Shown: positions 28,566 through 42,400 of the stretch, piece by piece
How positions within the stretch are numbered: position 1 is the first letter of the stretch
How the letters are laid out: each line of letters opens with the position of its first letter
From: Xestospongia muta
Lineage: Eukaryota > Porifera > Demospongiae > Haplosclerida > Petrosiidae
Length of the DNA: 64,000 nucleotides
Reading direction: 5' to 3'
Assembly (NCBI GenBank): GCA_963693285.1
Contig: OY848929.1
Span: 1,118,501-1,182,500 of the forward strand
The notes under the pieces: model-generated
The model's database searches: none
Told to the model about the DNA's origin: nothing
The model's input: only the letters and a program-made list of their open reading frames with translations
Made by a program: the position numbers and the translations under genes

Positions 28566-31500
28566 TTACTGGTTGGATGACTTCATTTCAACGTACATTT
28601 CTTGAATATTCAAATCATCATAAATTTCATCTTTCTCACTCATGGTTGGGACAGCATTGTCTTGATCTTTAGAGGGTAGAGGAGGTAGAGGAATCCTTGG
28701 ACATTTCAAATCCTCATATTGCAGGTTCTCTCGTTGGTTTGGTACATTTCTATAGACATCCAAATATGCATCCTGATTTTGTTGCACATTTTGTCTATGC
28801 CAAGGAACACGAGTTGGCCGTTGATAAGGATTAAACTGATATATAGGATTTTCATTAGCTATGTCATTTGTGATTGCAAAACGTCGTTTTCCATTACGTT
28901 TTCCATATGTGTAACAACAAAACATCATAACAACCAACAAAATCAACACTATGAGTGCAGACATGCCTCCTCCTATGTACATAGATGAACCAATGGTAAG
29001 GTTCGATGGACACCCACTTGGATAGAGTAATACTTCAGAAGTAGTCCTTATATTAAAGTTAACAGTAGAGTCTATTGTCTGTGTAGCATATTGCTTAATA
29101 ATGGATGTGGTGCTTATTTTTGTTATTAGAGCTCCTGGAATTATGTTTGTTGACAAGTCATCATCTGTAACTGTTGTTTTTGCAAGCAATGATGTAGTAA
29201 ATTGAGGACAAGAGTGTTTGGTTAAAATACCATAAACACTTGAAGTAACAGTAACTCCTGTTGACAATAAACAATTGGTTGGTGTTGGCTCAATGGTGAT
29301 GGTAGTAGTTGTTGTGTTTGTGATTATAATGGTAGTTGTTGATGCCTTCATGCTCAAATATTCTGTTGAAATTATCACAGGTTGTGGAGAGGGTAAACAA
29401 GTATACGTAGAAGTAGGAAACACTGGATATGTGTTATGTGAAGGGGACAAGATTTGTGTATAGTTCACAGTGACTACAGATGGGTCCAGTGTAACATTGA
29501 CTAATGCACTGTCTAAAACAAGTCTACCATTAACAATTGGACCATTGATATTGAAATTTAATGACAAAGAAACAGCAGTCAGATTTATTCTTGCAACATA
29601 GCCTCTACTATAATGACGAAAATCAAGACGACTAATGATAAAGGTGTTACCTATACATTTAAAAATAAGAATTTAAGAGAAGAGATGACTTTCTGTTAAC
29701 CTGCAAGAGTTTCTAGCTCCAAAAGAACATACACTATTTCTCCTGATTGTAATATACCACTGCTTTGCTGTACATCAAGAGACAGTTCATTAGTACTTTC
29801 CAGTGACAAAGTAGGAATATTGAATCCAATTTGAATGTCTACAATATATCGTCACATGATTTATTATTTATACACAATATAACTTAACAATTCTATGATG
29901 CATATTGTATGTACCATAGGATTGACAATTTATGTAACAATTAACTAACAGTTAGAACTATAATCATGATCTTTTAATTTGTATTTTGTATGGATTCATT
30001 CAAACCAAATAATCTTCATAAAACAACTTAGCAGCAATATAATTCAAACTGCCATTATGTTAGCATTAACATCTACCTCTTTTAAGATTGATGTGATGAC
30101 AGATTAGAGTCTATATATAAATCACTGTAAAAATCTGATTGGCTAATTTAACCAAAATATTTATAGTTGATACAGATAGAATAATGCAAACTGAAACTAA
30201 AAATAATATAGTTTTGATTACTTTTGTCCTATGGATTTGACTGTTTATAAAATTTTTAAAAAATTATTAGTTCTAGCACTTTGTAAACAGTTTGAATCAT
30301 ACAACCTGTATAATCATATATTGGTTAATTAATTATATCAACCAATCAGTTTTTACAGTGTATATCCATAATAACAAACCTGGCCAAGAATCATGTTTTT
30401 CTAAGAATATAAAATATATAATATATATATAATGTGCATACAACATTATATGTAGCATACATAGTACCACACATACTTACAGTCATTGTCTTGTATGGCA
30501 ACCACACTCTCAGTAATAGGAAATACTAAAACATCTCCTATAGCTTCTAGCCTCAGTGTGAAATACTCTATTTGCTCAGCAACATTGTCCTCCAGGATAG
30601 GAATAGATACACTTTTTTCCATGGCACCAGATTCAAATGTCACCACCTTTGTTATTGATATGAAATCTTCTCCAGCTACATGTAGAAATATAAAACAAAT
30701 GTTCTTATAATTGAAATATCTTACCTATTGCTGTATCAACAGGAATGGGATATACTCTCATTCTAACAGAGACACTCTTTTTGTAGTTCACACTCCTGTT
30801 CAAATATATCAACACTTTGTTGTTCCCTTCCATCACAGAATATAACTCTGATGTGAAGCTGATTTCAGGTAAAGGAAGATCTGGATTGATTGGATTGAGT
30901 CCCATACCACCAGAGTAAGCATATCCTCCATACGTTGTCCAGCCATATATAGAAATAAATAACTTCCCCTTAGAGTGAACATGTTGAACAGTGTGAATGC
31001 CACTAGCTGAAGAACTGTAGCCATACCCAGCTATGGAACCATTTGGATAATATATAGTCACCCAAGTAAGGTTGTATGTAGTCCCATCATATATCAAGCC
31101 CTGGTTGAAATATTGGTCGTTTGGTACAAGGATACTGTAATAGCTTAATGCTGTGGAAAATGTTTTAAATTGAGTTGAGTGTACATATTGGTCTATTGGA
31201 GGGACAGTATTAAGTGTAGGATCGCCATTATAACCATTATTATAGAAAGTACTAGTTCCAATCTGAGCTATAAAGATAGGTTCATTAGATATAATACTGC
31301 AGTATGTGCCACTGGTGGTATTGAATTGATACACTTCCCCTTCAGAAAGCGATGTATTAACAGAGTTTTGATTTCCACATTTTCTTTGGACTGTTGTGCC
31401 ATCATTTAGAGCAATTATCTTATAAAATTGTCCATTAATTCTGCCAATATGTGGAGAAAGTAAAAAGGTTTTACCCCAAGTAATTGTAGGAGTTACTTGT

Positions 31501-32320
31501 GTAATTAATGGATCAACATCAATATAGCCATAAGGTACTTGACCCAATGAGTGTCCACTGATGACAGACAATGGGCTATCAGCTACAATTTTTGTTCCAC
31601 TCAGGTCAACATAAGCTTGATATAGAAGCAGTGTTTGTCCAGCATGTAAAACAAACTTGTGACTTGTTTTTGCAAAGATTATCCTTGCAGCACTAATGGG
31701 TGACTGTGGATTTATTGGGAGGGTAATATTCTGTGTTGGTGTGACAGTTATGTTGGTATTATTCTTACAAGCAACAAGAAGAATTTGTGTCTTGTAATTT
31801 AAATAACCAAGAGTGGAGACACCATAATATGTGTAATTTTTTGTTGGCTGTTCATGACAAGGTAGTCCCAAGTATGACATAGAAGCATGATATGGACGAT
31901 AACTCCATGCTACAGCATAGATAGGCTCAGTTTCCAATGATGTAATATGTAGACCTAAATTACGAAATGGATAGGAGTAACCCAAGACATCATGAGAGGC
32001 TGGAATATTGACTGTTACAGGGTTTCCAGCAGTGGTAGTACCAGTGTAATTAAAGCCAGCAAGTGATGTAATGCTGAACTGAACTGAAGTAGTTTTCAAA
32101 GTGTAGATGGTCAAGGTACGATTTTTAGATCCAATGGCATTTCTTGGAAACCCCAGATAAAAATCGCTCCCCATAAACGAGAGAGTACTTGGAGGAGTAC
32201 CTGCAAATTAACAATTCTTTGTACATATATGATTTTTTTAAAGACATACTTACCTACACAGCTGGTAACAAATGCTACTGTAAAGATTAGTAGCTGCTGT
32301 GTGGCGGATAACTGTGCCAT
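28566..32320 (-). CDS. Receptor 3: IgGFc-binding / Calx-beta type-I membrane protein
   Basis: Five exons, minus strand: 32254-32320, 30725-32200, 30481-30675, 29701-29838, 28566-29650; 986 aa, all introns phase 1. Signal sequence (QQLLIFTVAFVTSCV), IgGFc-binding-type domain (FYLGFPRNA, YLGLPCHEQPTKNYTYYGV, TPTITWGKTFLLSP), Calx-beta (SELYSVMEGNNKV, EQIEYFTLRLEA, IQDND), Ser/Thr/Pro stalk and one span at about 853-871. The juxtamembrane YTYGKRNGKRR starts a long 115-residue tail with several tyrosines, a PLPPLPS SH3-type ligand and a terminal IYDDL-NIQEM-YVEM pair (YxxL then YxxM, the latter a PI3K-SH2-type motif). The third intron (29839-30480) is inflated by a MITE. Confidence 0.86.
30123..30360. 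mobile_element. MITE inside the third intron of receptor 3
   Basis: Begins CACTGTAAAAATCTGATTGG and ends CCAATCAGTTTTTACAGTG, about 238 bp with clear terminal inverted repeats. Sub-terminal ACAACCTGTATAA also matches other copies. It explains why this intron is about 640 bp when the equivalent introns are about 50 bp. Confidence 0.85.
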
Positions 32321-32890
32321 TTCTTGAATAATAATTCAGCAAATAGAAGCTAGATATTATTTCTAAATTGACTAAATCTCGCCACTCATTAAATAATTTT
32401 CATTTAAGGGCGGGGCTTGTACTTTATACGAAACGTTTGAAACGTAAATTTATCATTATACATAATATACTATAATATAATCAACAAAAGATTATTTTAA
32501 ACTATGGTGTAATGCTGTACTGCAAAACTGCAATAAAAACAGTAGCTGTCAATGAATGAGGTACATAAAAAAAGTCAACATGCAAAGTTAGGGAAATAAA
32601 GTTGAATTCAATGTAATGTGAGTGGTAGGTTATTTATTGTTTATATATGCCTTCATTACAGTTGTCTGTAGTAGGCATAAATTACTAAAGTAGCTTTTTT
32701 GAATCAAGAATGGCATAGATATATACATATATTTGTGTTCACAATGTAATATACACATCTAAGAATAGGTACAGTGTCTTAAAAACATATCACTTTGTAC
32801 ATAATTTCAATGATAATGCAACTATTTTTTAGTATAGTGTAAACTATAAAGAAGCTAATGGCAACACAATGTAAACAATGTAATTTAAAA
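32321..32890. other. Interval between receptors 3 and 4
   Basis: Holds the receptor 3 promoter (32321-32480) and the receptor 4 3' flank. AT-rich; no coding or RNA signal recognised. Confidence 0.5.
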
Positions 32891-35821
32891 TTACATAACA
32901 CTGATTTCTTCTGGTTTCATTTCTTCATAGACTTCAGTGAGTTCTTCATAGTCTTCATTTTCTGCAATAAATGGAGATGGTACTCCAATTACATCTTTAA
33001 TAGGAGGCAAAGGCTGTTTAAAGTCAAGAGGAGGAAGAGGTAAATTAACATTGGAATATGGATGTGGTTGCTCAAGTGTTGTAGTAGAGAGACTGGTATA
33101 ATTTGCTGAGACTGGAACAGAAACTTCCATGTACTCTTCTGGTGCTGGAAATGTTTGTGCTGGCATTACAGTTGCTGAAATGCGTTCAGCTGGGACTGGT
33201 TGTTCTGGTTTTGTTTTATAAACATAATTATAATTAACTGGGCTCATTTGGATATGATCTTTATTCACATCTTGTTTCTTTCCTTTACGTTCACCATAAA
33301 AGTAGCTACCAACAACTGCTATAGCACATGCTATGATTACTATTATTATAATGGCAGCCATTACTCCACCAACTACAGAAGCTACTGTATCAGTATTAGA
33401 ATGAACTGTTGGTCCAGCAGTAACAGTATATACTGGAGTATGCGTTATCACAGATGTTATAGTTTTAGTAATGAAGCTGATGATTGTTTTGTCACAACTA
33501 GTAGAGGTACTAGTAATCATTGAGGCAGTAGATGGTAAAATGGCATTTGGATCATAGTAGATATTGACTTCATTTGGGTACAATATACTATGTATAGATG
33601 AGCCCTCATCAATGACTAGTCTTCCAGTGACATTGAGTATATCATTTGTGAGACTGAGTGCAAATTGTAGCTGAGTTACATTGAGGACAACAGTATACTC
33701 TGAAATGTAGTGTTTAAATCCAAGAACACTAATATTAGATGGTGGCATGCCTACATTAATATAATTATATATTTGGTATTATTATATGTAATATAATAAG
33801 AACAATATACCTTTTACGACTTGTAATTGAAACTTTATGTTTGATGTAAGTCCAGGTTGTAAGATCCCTTTAAATTCTACAATGTTCAAAATGATATCCT
33901 CATGTGTATTTGATAGCACTATCACATCTTGTTTGAAGCCGATAGACATATCTAAATATTCACAAATCTAATGTTAACAATTTATTCCATTACACTTACA
34001 GTCATTGTCTTTTATTGTTACAGTAGTTTCATTTAATCTGTAGAACACATTTTTGTCAAGAGCTCTGATTCTTACTGTAAAATATTCTGTTTCTTCAACA
34101 TAATTATCGTCCAGTATAGGTATGGAGACAGCTTTGACAGTTTCACCACTGTGGAATGTCACTGTCTGATTAATATACAAGTAGTCTTGATTGTCTGAAA
34201 AGAAATGGAATCAAATACAATTATCCTTAGGATTAATTATTAATTGCTTACCAGTTGCTGTACTGATATCACTATGGAAAGTTTCAATTGAGACAGTTGC
34301 ATTCATATCAAGAATTTCTGATCGTATTATGTATATGATCACATGACCATCTCCTTCATTTACAAAGTATGTTGATGCATTGAAACTGAAAAGTATAATG
34401 TTATTAGAGTTAAGTAACATTCCAGCTGTATAACCATAGCCGCCAAATAGCATAAACCCATACACACTGACATATATCTTGCCATTAGGATTACTATGAC
34501 TAATAATATAGCTACCGTTAGCTGCAGTGGTATACCCATATCCTGAGATTGTTCCATGAACATTATAAATAGATGTCCAATTTAGTGTAGTCAGCACTCC
34601 ATTAATTACTACTGTTCCATTGAAATAAGCATCTGCAGGTACTGCTATACTGTAATGATTTGTTGGCATTTCTGGTAATGTAGTAAATGTCACACTGTGA
34701 GGGTATTGTCTAATAGGAGGGACTGTCATTAAGAGTGGATCACCATAACTGGCATCAAATAAAGGATAATGACGACCAAATGCTAGCTCAGCAATATAAC
34801 AAGGATGACTACAGTGAACGTAGCAAAAGTTTGAAGCATTAACATCAAATATAATCACATGACCAGCAGAGACTGAATTTAAGTTTAATGATTGATGACA
34901 TGTTATATTAACATTAGTGTCATTTTCTGAAGCTATAAGTTTAAACCTTTGTCCATTAGTACGATTCTGTAGTGGTGTCAATAAGAATTGTGTTCCCCAA
35001 TTTAGAGTAGGTGGAGCTTGAGTGGCTATAGGATCACAATCTCCATATGGTTGTGGCACAAGAGTACAGTCATGTCCTCCGACAACTGTCAGTGGATTAT
35101 TTGATACTATTTTAGTTCCACTCAGATCTTCATATTGTACTGCTATCAACAATGTCTGCAATGAATGTAGTGTAACAGTATAACTGGTACCTGCTATGAT
35201 TGTAATTGTGGCACTGTTACTTTCTTGAGGATCTTGAGGTAGTTGTATTGTTTGAGTAGGTGTAATAGTCACTGTTGTGTTATCTCTACAACCTACTAAG
35301 AGGATCTGACTGTAAAATGTGTAAGGATTTATATTTTGTGCACCATCATTTGACATTCCATAATAGATATACTCATCTGTAGGTTGATCATGACATGGTA
35401 GAGCTAAATAAGTTGAACGTGGTGTTGATGTATACCCAACCATTACAACAGAGATAGGTTGACTAGGAGAAGATGTCACATGAAGTCCAAGATGACGATA
35501 AGTATAATTGGACTCTCGTACTTGTAAATTTGATGGTATAGTAACAAAGGTAGCAGCATTAGCTGTAGTAGTTCCAGTATAGTTGTATCCAGTTGAAGAT
35601 GAGATATTGAACTGAACTGGAGTAGTACTTTTTGTAAGAACAATCATTTCAATACGATTTGTTGATGAGAACTGTCGTAGAAAGGCAACATTGAAATCAC
35701 TTGCATAGTTGGACAAAATATATTCAGCATTAACTCCTATGGGTTTAGCGATAATTAAAAAGTTTATATGTATAAATATCTTACTTATCAGAGCTAAAAC
35801 AGTTATAAATAAAAGTAACAT
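32891..35821 (-). CDS. Receptor 4: IgGFc-binding / Calx-beta type-I membrane protein
   Basis: Five exons, minus strand: 35785-35821, 34252-35736, 34000-34194, 33811-33951, 32891-33750; 905 aa. Exon 1 encodes only MLLLFITVLALI; the intron 35737-35784 is placed by paralogy, and reading through is also open. The IgGFc-type domain (FNVAFLRQFSS, YLALPCHDQPTDEYIYYGM, PPTLNWGTQFLLTP) is of the receptor 5/6 subtype. Calx-beta (ASTYFVNEGDG, YVEETEYFTVRIRA, IKDND). Stalk, then span GGVMAAIIIIVIIACAIAVV with juxtamembrane SYFYGERKGKKQD. The tail has NYNYVY, EEYMEV, PYSNV, PLPPL and a terminal DYEEL-TEV-YEEM pair (overlapping YxxL/YxxM). Likely a cell-surface receptor with phosphotyrosine signalling potential. 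Confidence 0.85.
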
Positions 35822-36234
35822 TTTGAAGTAAACTTGGGCGTTGCCTGCTAATTAACAATATTCATAAACAATAATTAATTTTACGTGATCATGTGCTAAA
35901 TTGTTTTTCAATTGACAAAACAAAAGGTGGTGGAACTATGTTGATATAGTTGTGTCATTTAAGGAATATTAGTTATAGAATTGTTGCAGGTTGCAGTTTG
36001 CTGAAGTCATGACATCAGTTATCATTACTTTGTGTGGATATTGAGTACTACTAGTGGCATTTTATTAGTGGTTATGATTGGTTAACTTATTATTGAGGAC
36101 TTTGAATACATAAAATAATATTTTTTAAAAAAACCATTAAATCAAGGGATAGCAAGTGACCGATGATCTTTGTTGATCTCAGTAAAGGTTGTAGAGCAGA
36201 TTTTTGTAGTGATGTTTTATTGATTCATTGAAAG
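35822..36234. other. Interval between receptors 4 and 5
   Basis: Receptor 4 promoter and receptor 5 3' flank; AT-rich, nothing further recognised. Confidence 0.5.
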
Positions 36235-38777
36235 TCAAAGAGAAGAGGTTGTCTCTATTGTTTCTGAAACAGGTATAGCTGGAAGAGGACGACCAATGGT
36301 GTCATAAATTGAAGAATCTTCAAATGTATTAAGAGACAAACTAGAGTATGGAGAATCTCTGACATTTAGTATCATTGATGGATTTTGATATATTGGTGTA
36401 ATTTCACTATGATCTGTTGAGCCAGGTAACATATCATTTGGATCAAGTGACATTCCCCCAAGTGATATGATCTCCAATAGATTATATTGTCCCAATGGTT
36501 GAGAATGAACAAAAACAGGAGGAGATGATGGATCCATATCTTCATAGTCAGAATCTTCGAGTTCATTATTAGCGGGCAATTTGATACATTGGTTATTAGT
36601 GGGTGATTTGATGCGCTCATTATTATGAGGTGATTTCATATCAGATATATTATTATCATTAGTGTGGTTCATTATTATCATTGGTATATTACCATTAGAA
36701 TTGTAGACCTGTCTCTTGCCTCTTTTCAAACCAAGTTTATAACTCACAACAGCCAAAGTGATACAAATTACAGCAATAATAACGATTATTACAGGAGCCG
36801 TACCTCCACCTATTATGTAACTTGTAGCTGAACCATACGTGGGAGGAAAATTACCACAAGTTGTAACAGATGGTTTGGTTATATCTGTGTTAATGATTGC
36901 ATTGTTTAGTGAAGATACATTGAAGATTGGGTTACATTGTCCAATAGCTATCTCTGTTGTGGTAGCTACAGTTGTTGTTGTAGGAGAGACATCTGCACTT
37001 TTAAGACACTGGATGGTAGTCATGATTGGAACAAAGACTGTAGTTCGGTCATAAGATGACATCATCAAGTTGTTAACTGTAACACTGTTTGTTAATGCAG
37101 TTGTTACCGTGTGAGTAAGAGCAACTGTAGATCTTGAAATAACTGTATTGAGACAGGACTGAGAGGTGGGTATATCACATGTACACATGGTCATTATTGG
37201 TGTGGTTTCAGTAATGGTAACTGTGCTGATGTTACTAATTGAAGGGTGTGTTGTTGTAGTAGGAGTAGGTGTAATGACATTTAAGTGAGCTGTAACAGTT
37301 GATGTAATGACGCAGTTTGTTTGATAAGTGGATGAGTCTGAATCATTAGCATTTGCTAATGAATTTAGTAACATTCCAGCTGGATAACCATAACCACCAA
37401 TTATTTGAAACCCATACACACTGACATATATCTTGCCATTAGGATGACTATGACTGATAGTATAGTTACCATTAGCTGCAGTGGTATACCCATATCCTGA
37501 GATTGTTCCATGAACATTATAGATGGATGTCCAAGTTAACATTGTCAGTACTCCATTAATTACTACTGTTCCATTGAAATAAGCATCGGCAGGTACTGCT
37601 ATACTGTAGAAATTTGTTGGCATTTCTGGTAATGTAGTAAATGTGACACTTTGAGGGTATTGTCTAATAGGAGGGACTGTCATTAAGAGTGGATCACCAT
37701 AACTGGCACTAACAAATCCAGGATAATAACGACCAAAAGCTAGCTCAGTAATGAAACAAGGCTGACTACAATGAGCGTAGCAAAAATGCGAAGATCCAAT
37801 GTTGTATGAAACCAGATTTCCTGATAATGCTATAATGTTGTGTAAAGATGTATTTGAGCATCTCATTACAAAGTTAGTATTACTTTCTGAAGCTATAACT
37901 TTAAACCTTTGTCCATTGTTTCGACTCTGTAGTGGTGTCAATAAGAAATTTGTCCCCCAATTTATAGTGGGTGGGACTTGAGTGGCAATAGGATCACAAT
38001 CTCCATAGTTTACTGGTACCTGGGCACAGTCATGTCCTCCAACAACTGTCAGTGGATAATTTGATACAATTTTTGTTCCACTCAGATCTGTGTATTGTAC
38101 TGCTATCAACAATGTCTGCAATGAATGTAGTGTAACAGTATAACTGGTACCTGCTATGATTGTAACTGTAGCACTGTTACTTTGTTGAGGATCTTGTGGT
38201 AGTTGTACTGTTTGAGTAGGTGTAATAGTCACAGTTGTGTTATCTCTACAACCTACTAAGAGGATTTGACTATAATAATTACTGGAGCTAGACTCATGTG
38301 ATATTCCATAATAGATATACTCATCTGTAGGTTGATCATGACATGGTAGAGCTAAATAAGTTGAGCGTGGTGTTGATGTATACCCAACTAGTACAACAGA
38401 GATAGGTTGACTAGGAGAAGATGTCACATGAAGTCCAAGATGACGATAAGTATAACTGGACTCTCGTACTTGTAAATTTGATGGTATAGTAACAAAGTTA
38501 GCAGCATTAGCTGTAGTATTTCCAGTATAGTTGTATCCAGTTGAAGATGAGATATTGAACTGAACTGGAGTAGTACTCTTTGTAAGAACAATCATTTCAA
38601 TACGACTTGTTGATGAGAACTGTCGTAGAAAGGCAACATAGAATTGGTTACCATGGCTGTTTATTCCGGAACAATCTACTAGCAAAAAATATATATTATA
38701 AGAAAGAAATCATAAACCTTACTTGAAAAGGTTGTCAACAAGATTAAAAAGACTCTAAACATAGCCATCTGAAGCAT
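36235..38777 (-). CDS. Receptor 5: IgGFc-binding type-I membrane protein lacking Calx-beta
   Basis: Two exons, minus strand: 38723-38777 (signal peptide MLQMAMFRVFLILLTTFS) and 36235-38675; 831 aa. The acceptor could be 3 nt further upstream with no frame change. The IgGFc-type domain (FYVAFLRQFSS to GGYGYPAGMLLNS) runs without interruption into a Thr/Ser-rich stalk, so the Calx-beta and following module present in receptors 1-4 are absent together with their introns. Span PVIIVIIAVICITLAVV, juxtamembrane SYKLGLKRGKRQ. The long tail has DYEDMDPSSPP, IYQNP, a YSSL...YDTI pair ten residues apart and the SH3-type RPLPAIP. Likely a signalling receptor; ligand unknown. Confidence 0.85.
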
Positions 38778-39444
38778 ACATGTGAATGCAATAACCAGAG
38801 CTATGCTGAAGAGACTATGAAATTCTACACCATCTCAAATCATATCATGCAGATAGTAAACATTATTGTTTTATCTGTTAGTTGTGGGTGTATCTCAACA
38901 GTTATATAACACATCCCTATCAACTTAACATTGCATCTGTTGTTTGCATGCTCATTAGACATCCATTGTGTCTTACATGATACAGTATATAGCTTGCATT
39001 ATGCATTGGTAGAGAGAGATGATAAACAGCATTTAAGTGGATTCAGTGATAACCTGATACTGGAATGTCAGCCTCTGTTATATATATGAGACAGGTGTGA
39101 TTTGAGAATTTGAAACTATAAGAATGGTAGTAACATTTTTTCTGATCAATAAGTTCTCTGATCTTCATTTTAATTCTTCATACAGCACAATCTTCTGCAC
39201 TCTTCCCTCATTTATTTATATTATAGAATTGAAACAAATAATTTCAATTTGAACAATCATTTTTAAAACAACCACTTCCATATGAACATACTTGATGATT
39301 GATGTCATAAACTATATAGAACTGTATGAAGATAACAATATACAAAATATAAAATAAAATTAATAGAAAAATATAATCAAGGCTAAAATTCTCTATAAAT
39401 CAATAAAATCACACAAGAAGTAAGAAAAATGAGTTGATAAAGTG
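38778..39444. other. Interval between receptors 5 and 6
   Basis: Receptor 5 promoter and receptor 6 3' flank. The last about 50 bp (39394-39444) recur near 43318-43370. No gene recognised. Confidence 0.5.
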
Positions 39445-42400
39445 TTATAAATCAATTGGAGGAGAAAAGGTTGCTCCTATTATCTCAGAAGATGGTAGGG
39501 GTGGAAGTGGATGGCTAATTGTATCATAAACAGAAGGTTCTTTAATTGTCTGAGTTGATAAAGTAAAATATGGAGTAAAATTAGAATCATTGGTATTGAT
39601 TGATGTTGATCCATGATATGTAGGAGCAGTGTGATCTCCTGAATTATCTTCCATTGATGATAACATTTCTGTTTCAGTAAATTGTACTTGCTCTGGTGAA
39701 GCCATAGGTTCATATAAAGAATCAATGTTTTCATAAGCAGGTAATGATTGAGTATTAAGTGACTCTATCATTAATGATGAAATATTTGGCTCAGTAAATT
39801 GTACTATTTGTTCTGGTGGAGCCATATCTTCATATTCAGAATCATTGTGTTCAGATACAACATTATGAAGTGCCATAACATTAGAATGGCTCATTTGTAC
39901 CATAGATACATCAGTATTTTGAAAGTTAACCTGACTCTTTCCTCTTTTCATGCCAACCTTATAACTCACTATAGCCACAATTATACATATTACTATAATG
40001 ATAATTATTATGAGAGCCATACTTCCACCCAATGCTGATGTAGTATCTGTGACCTTTGAACTTGTTCCAATTACATTGTTGCTTGGTCTGACTGCTTTGT
40101 CACTAGAAGTAGTGGTATCAAAATTAGTAGAAGTACAACTGGCTGTGATCACAAGTGTAGTCGTTAGAATATGGTCAGTAGTAGGTTTAGAACTATCCAT
40201 ACTTATATCATCAGTTCTTGATGGAGTGTTATCATCAGGGTATGATGATGTTATCGTAGTCAATGAAGTAGAAGCTTCGTTTGTAGAGTGTGTATCATAG
40301 GACGAACTTACATCCATTGTTTGAACAGATATAGCTGTAATAGTATTAGATGTAGTTGGCATTTGTGATTCTATGCTAGATATAGTTGTTGTAGGAGAAA
40401 TGTCAGTTTTCTCAAGACAATCAATACTAGTGACAATTGGAACAAAGACCGTAGTCTGGTCACAAGATGATGTTTTAATAACTGTATCACTGTTTGTTAA
40501 TGTTGTTGTTACTGCATGAGTAAAATCCACAGCAGTAGTGTCAGTAGTGAAATAGTTGACAAGGGAACCTGTATTACATATACAATTAGTTATCGCTGAT
40601 GTTGTTTCAGTAATAGTAACTGAAATGACATCACCATTTGTAGGACAAATGGTTGTGGTAGGTACAATGTGAAATGAGCTAGTGGTAATGATAGATGTTG
40701 AAATAAACACAGTTGAAAAATCACAGGATGAAATTACTCCCATTGTTTGAATTGAAGTAATAGTGGGTAATGTCATTGTCTCAGATTGCTCTGTAGTACT
40801 ATGAGTTGTTGCATATGTAATAGGAGAGATTTTAGTGTTTTCCGTTGTAGTGGCAAAAACTGTAGCATAGTCACTTGATGACATCAAATTATTAATAGTT
40901 GATGTAGTTATTACTGTGTGAGCAATAGAACCAGTAGAGGGTGTAGTGAAATAGTTGGCAAGGGAACCTGTATCACACATACAATTAGTTATTACAGGAG
41001 TGGTTTCAGTAACAGTTACTGAAATGACATCACCATTTGAAGGACATATTACATTTGTAGGTACAATGTCAAATGAGGTAGTTTTAATCGTAGGCATGGG
41101 AACAAACATAGTGCTATAATCACAGGATATAATAGACCCTACATTATTGGCTGTAACTGTAGTAGTTAATATATTAGTAGTTATAATAAACTCAGTACAA
41201 GCAGTACTACTGCTATCAATAGTTTCAGTAGGAGTGAGCATGTATCCTGTAGTAAAAACTGTTGTAGTAGTAATAACTGTAGATGTATATTGACTTAGTG
41301 ACAAATAGCTTGATGAATCAATAAAAGTAGCATTTGCTAATGAATTTAGTAACATTCCAGCTGGATAACCATAGCCGCCAAATAGCATAAACCCATACAC
41401 ACTGACATATATCTTGCCATTAGGATGACTATGACTAATAGTATAGCTACCGTTAGCTGCAGTGGTATACCCATATCCTGAGATTACTCCATTGCTGTCC
41501 AATATTAAAAACCAGTTTGATATAGTCAGTACTCCATTTATTATAACAGTACCATTGAAATAAGCATCTGCAGGTACTGCTATACTGTAGAAGTTTGTTG
41601 GCATTTCTGGTAATGTAGTAAATGTGACACTGTGAGGGTATTGTCTAATAGGAGGGACTGTCATTAAGAGTGGATCACCATAACTGGCATCAAAAAAAGG
41701 ATAATGACGACCAAATGCTAGCTCAGCAATATAACAAGGATGACTACAGTGAACGTAGCAAAATAGTGAAGCACTAACATCAAATATAATCACTTGACCA
41801 GCAGAGACTGAATTTATGTTTAATGATTGATGACATGTTATATTAACATTAGTGTCATTTTCTGAAGCTATAAGTTTAAAACTTTGTCCATTAGTACGAT
41901 TCTGTAGTGGTGTTAATAAGAATTGTGTTCCCCAATTTAGAGTAGGTGGAGCTTGAGTGGCTATAGGATCACAATCTCCATATGGTTGTGGCACAAGAGT
42001 ACAGTCATGTCCTCCGACAACTGTCAGTGGATAATTTGAAACTATTTTAGTTCCACTGAGATCTTCATATTGTACTGCTATCAACAATGTTTGCAATGAA
42101 TGTAGTGTAACAGTATAACTAGTACCTTCTATGATTGTAACTATGGCACTGTTACTTTCTTGAGGATCTTGTGGTAGTTGTATTGTTTGAGTAGGTGTAA
42201 TAGTCACTGTTGTGTTATCTCTACAACCTACTAAGAGGATCTGACTGTAAAATGTGTAAGGATTTGTATTTTGTCCACCATCATTTGACATTCCATAATA
42301 GATATACTCATCTGTAGGTTGATCATGACATGGTAGAGCTAAATAAGTTGAGCGTGGTGTTGATGTATACCCAACTAGTACAACAGAAATAGGTTGACTA

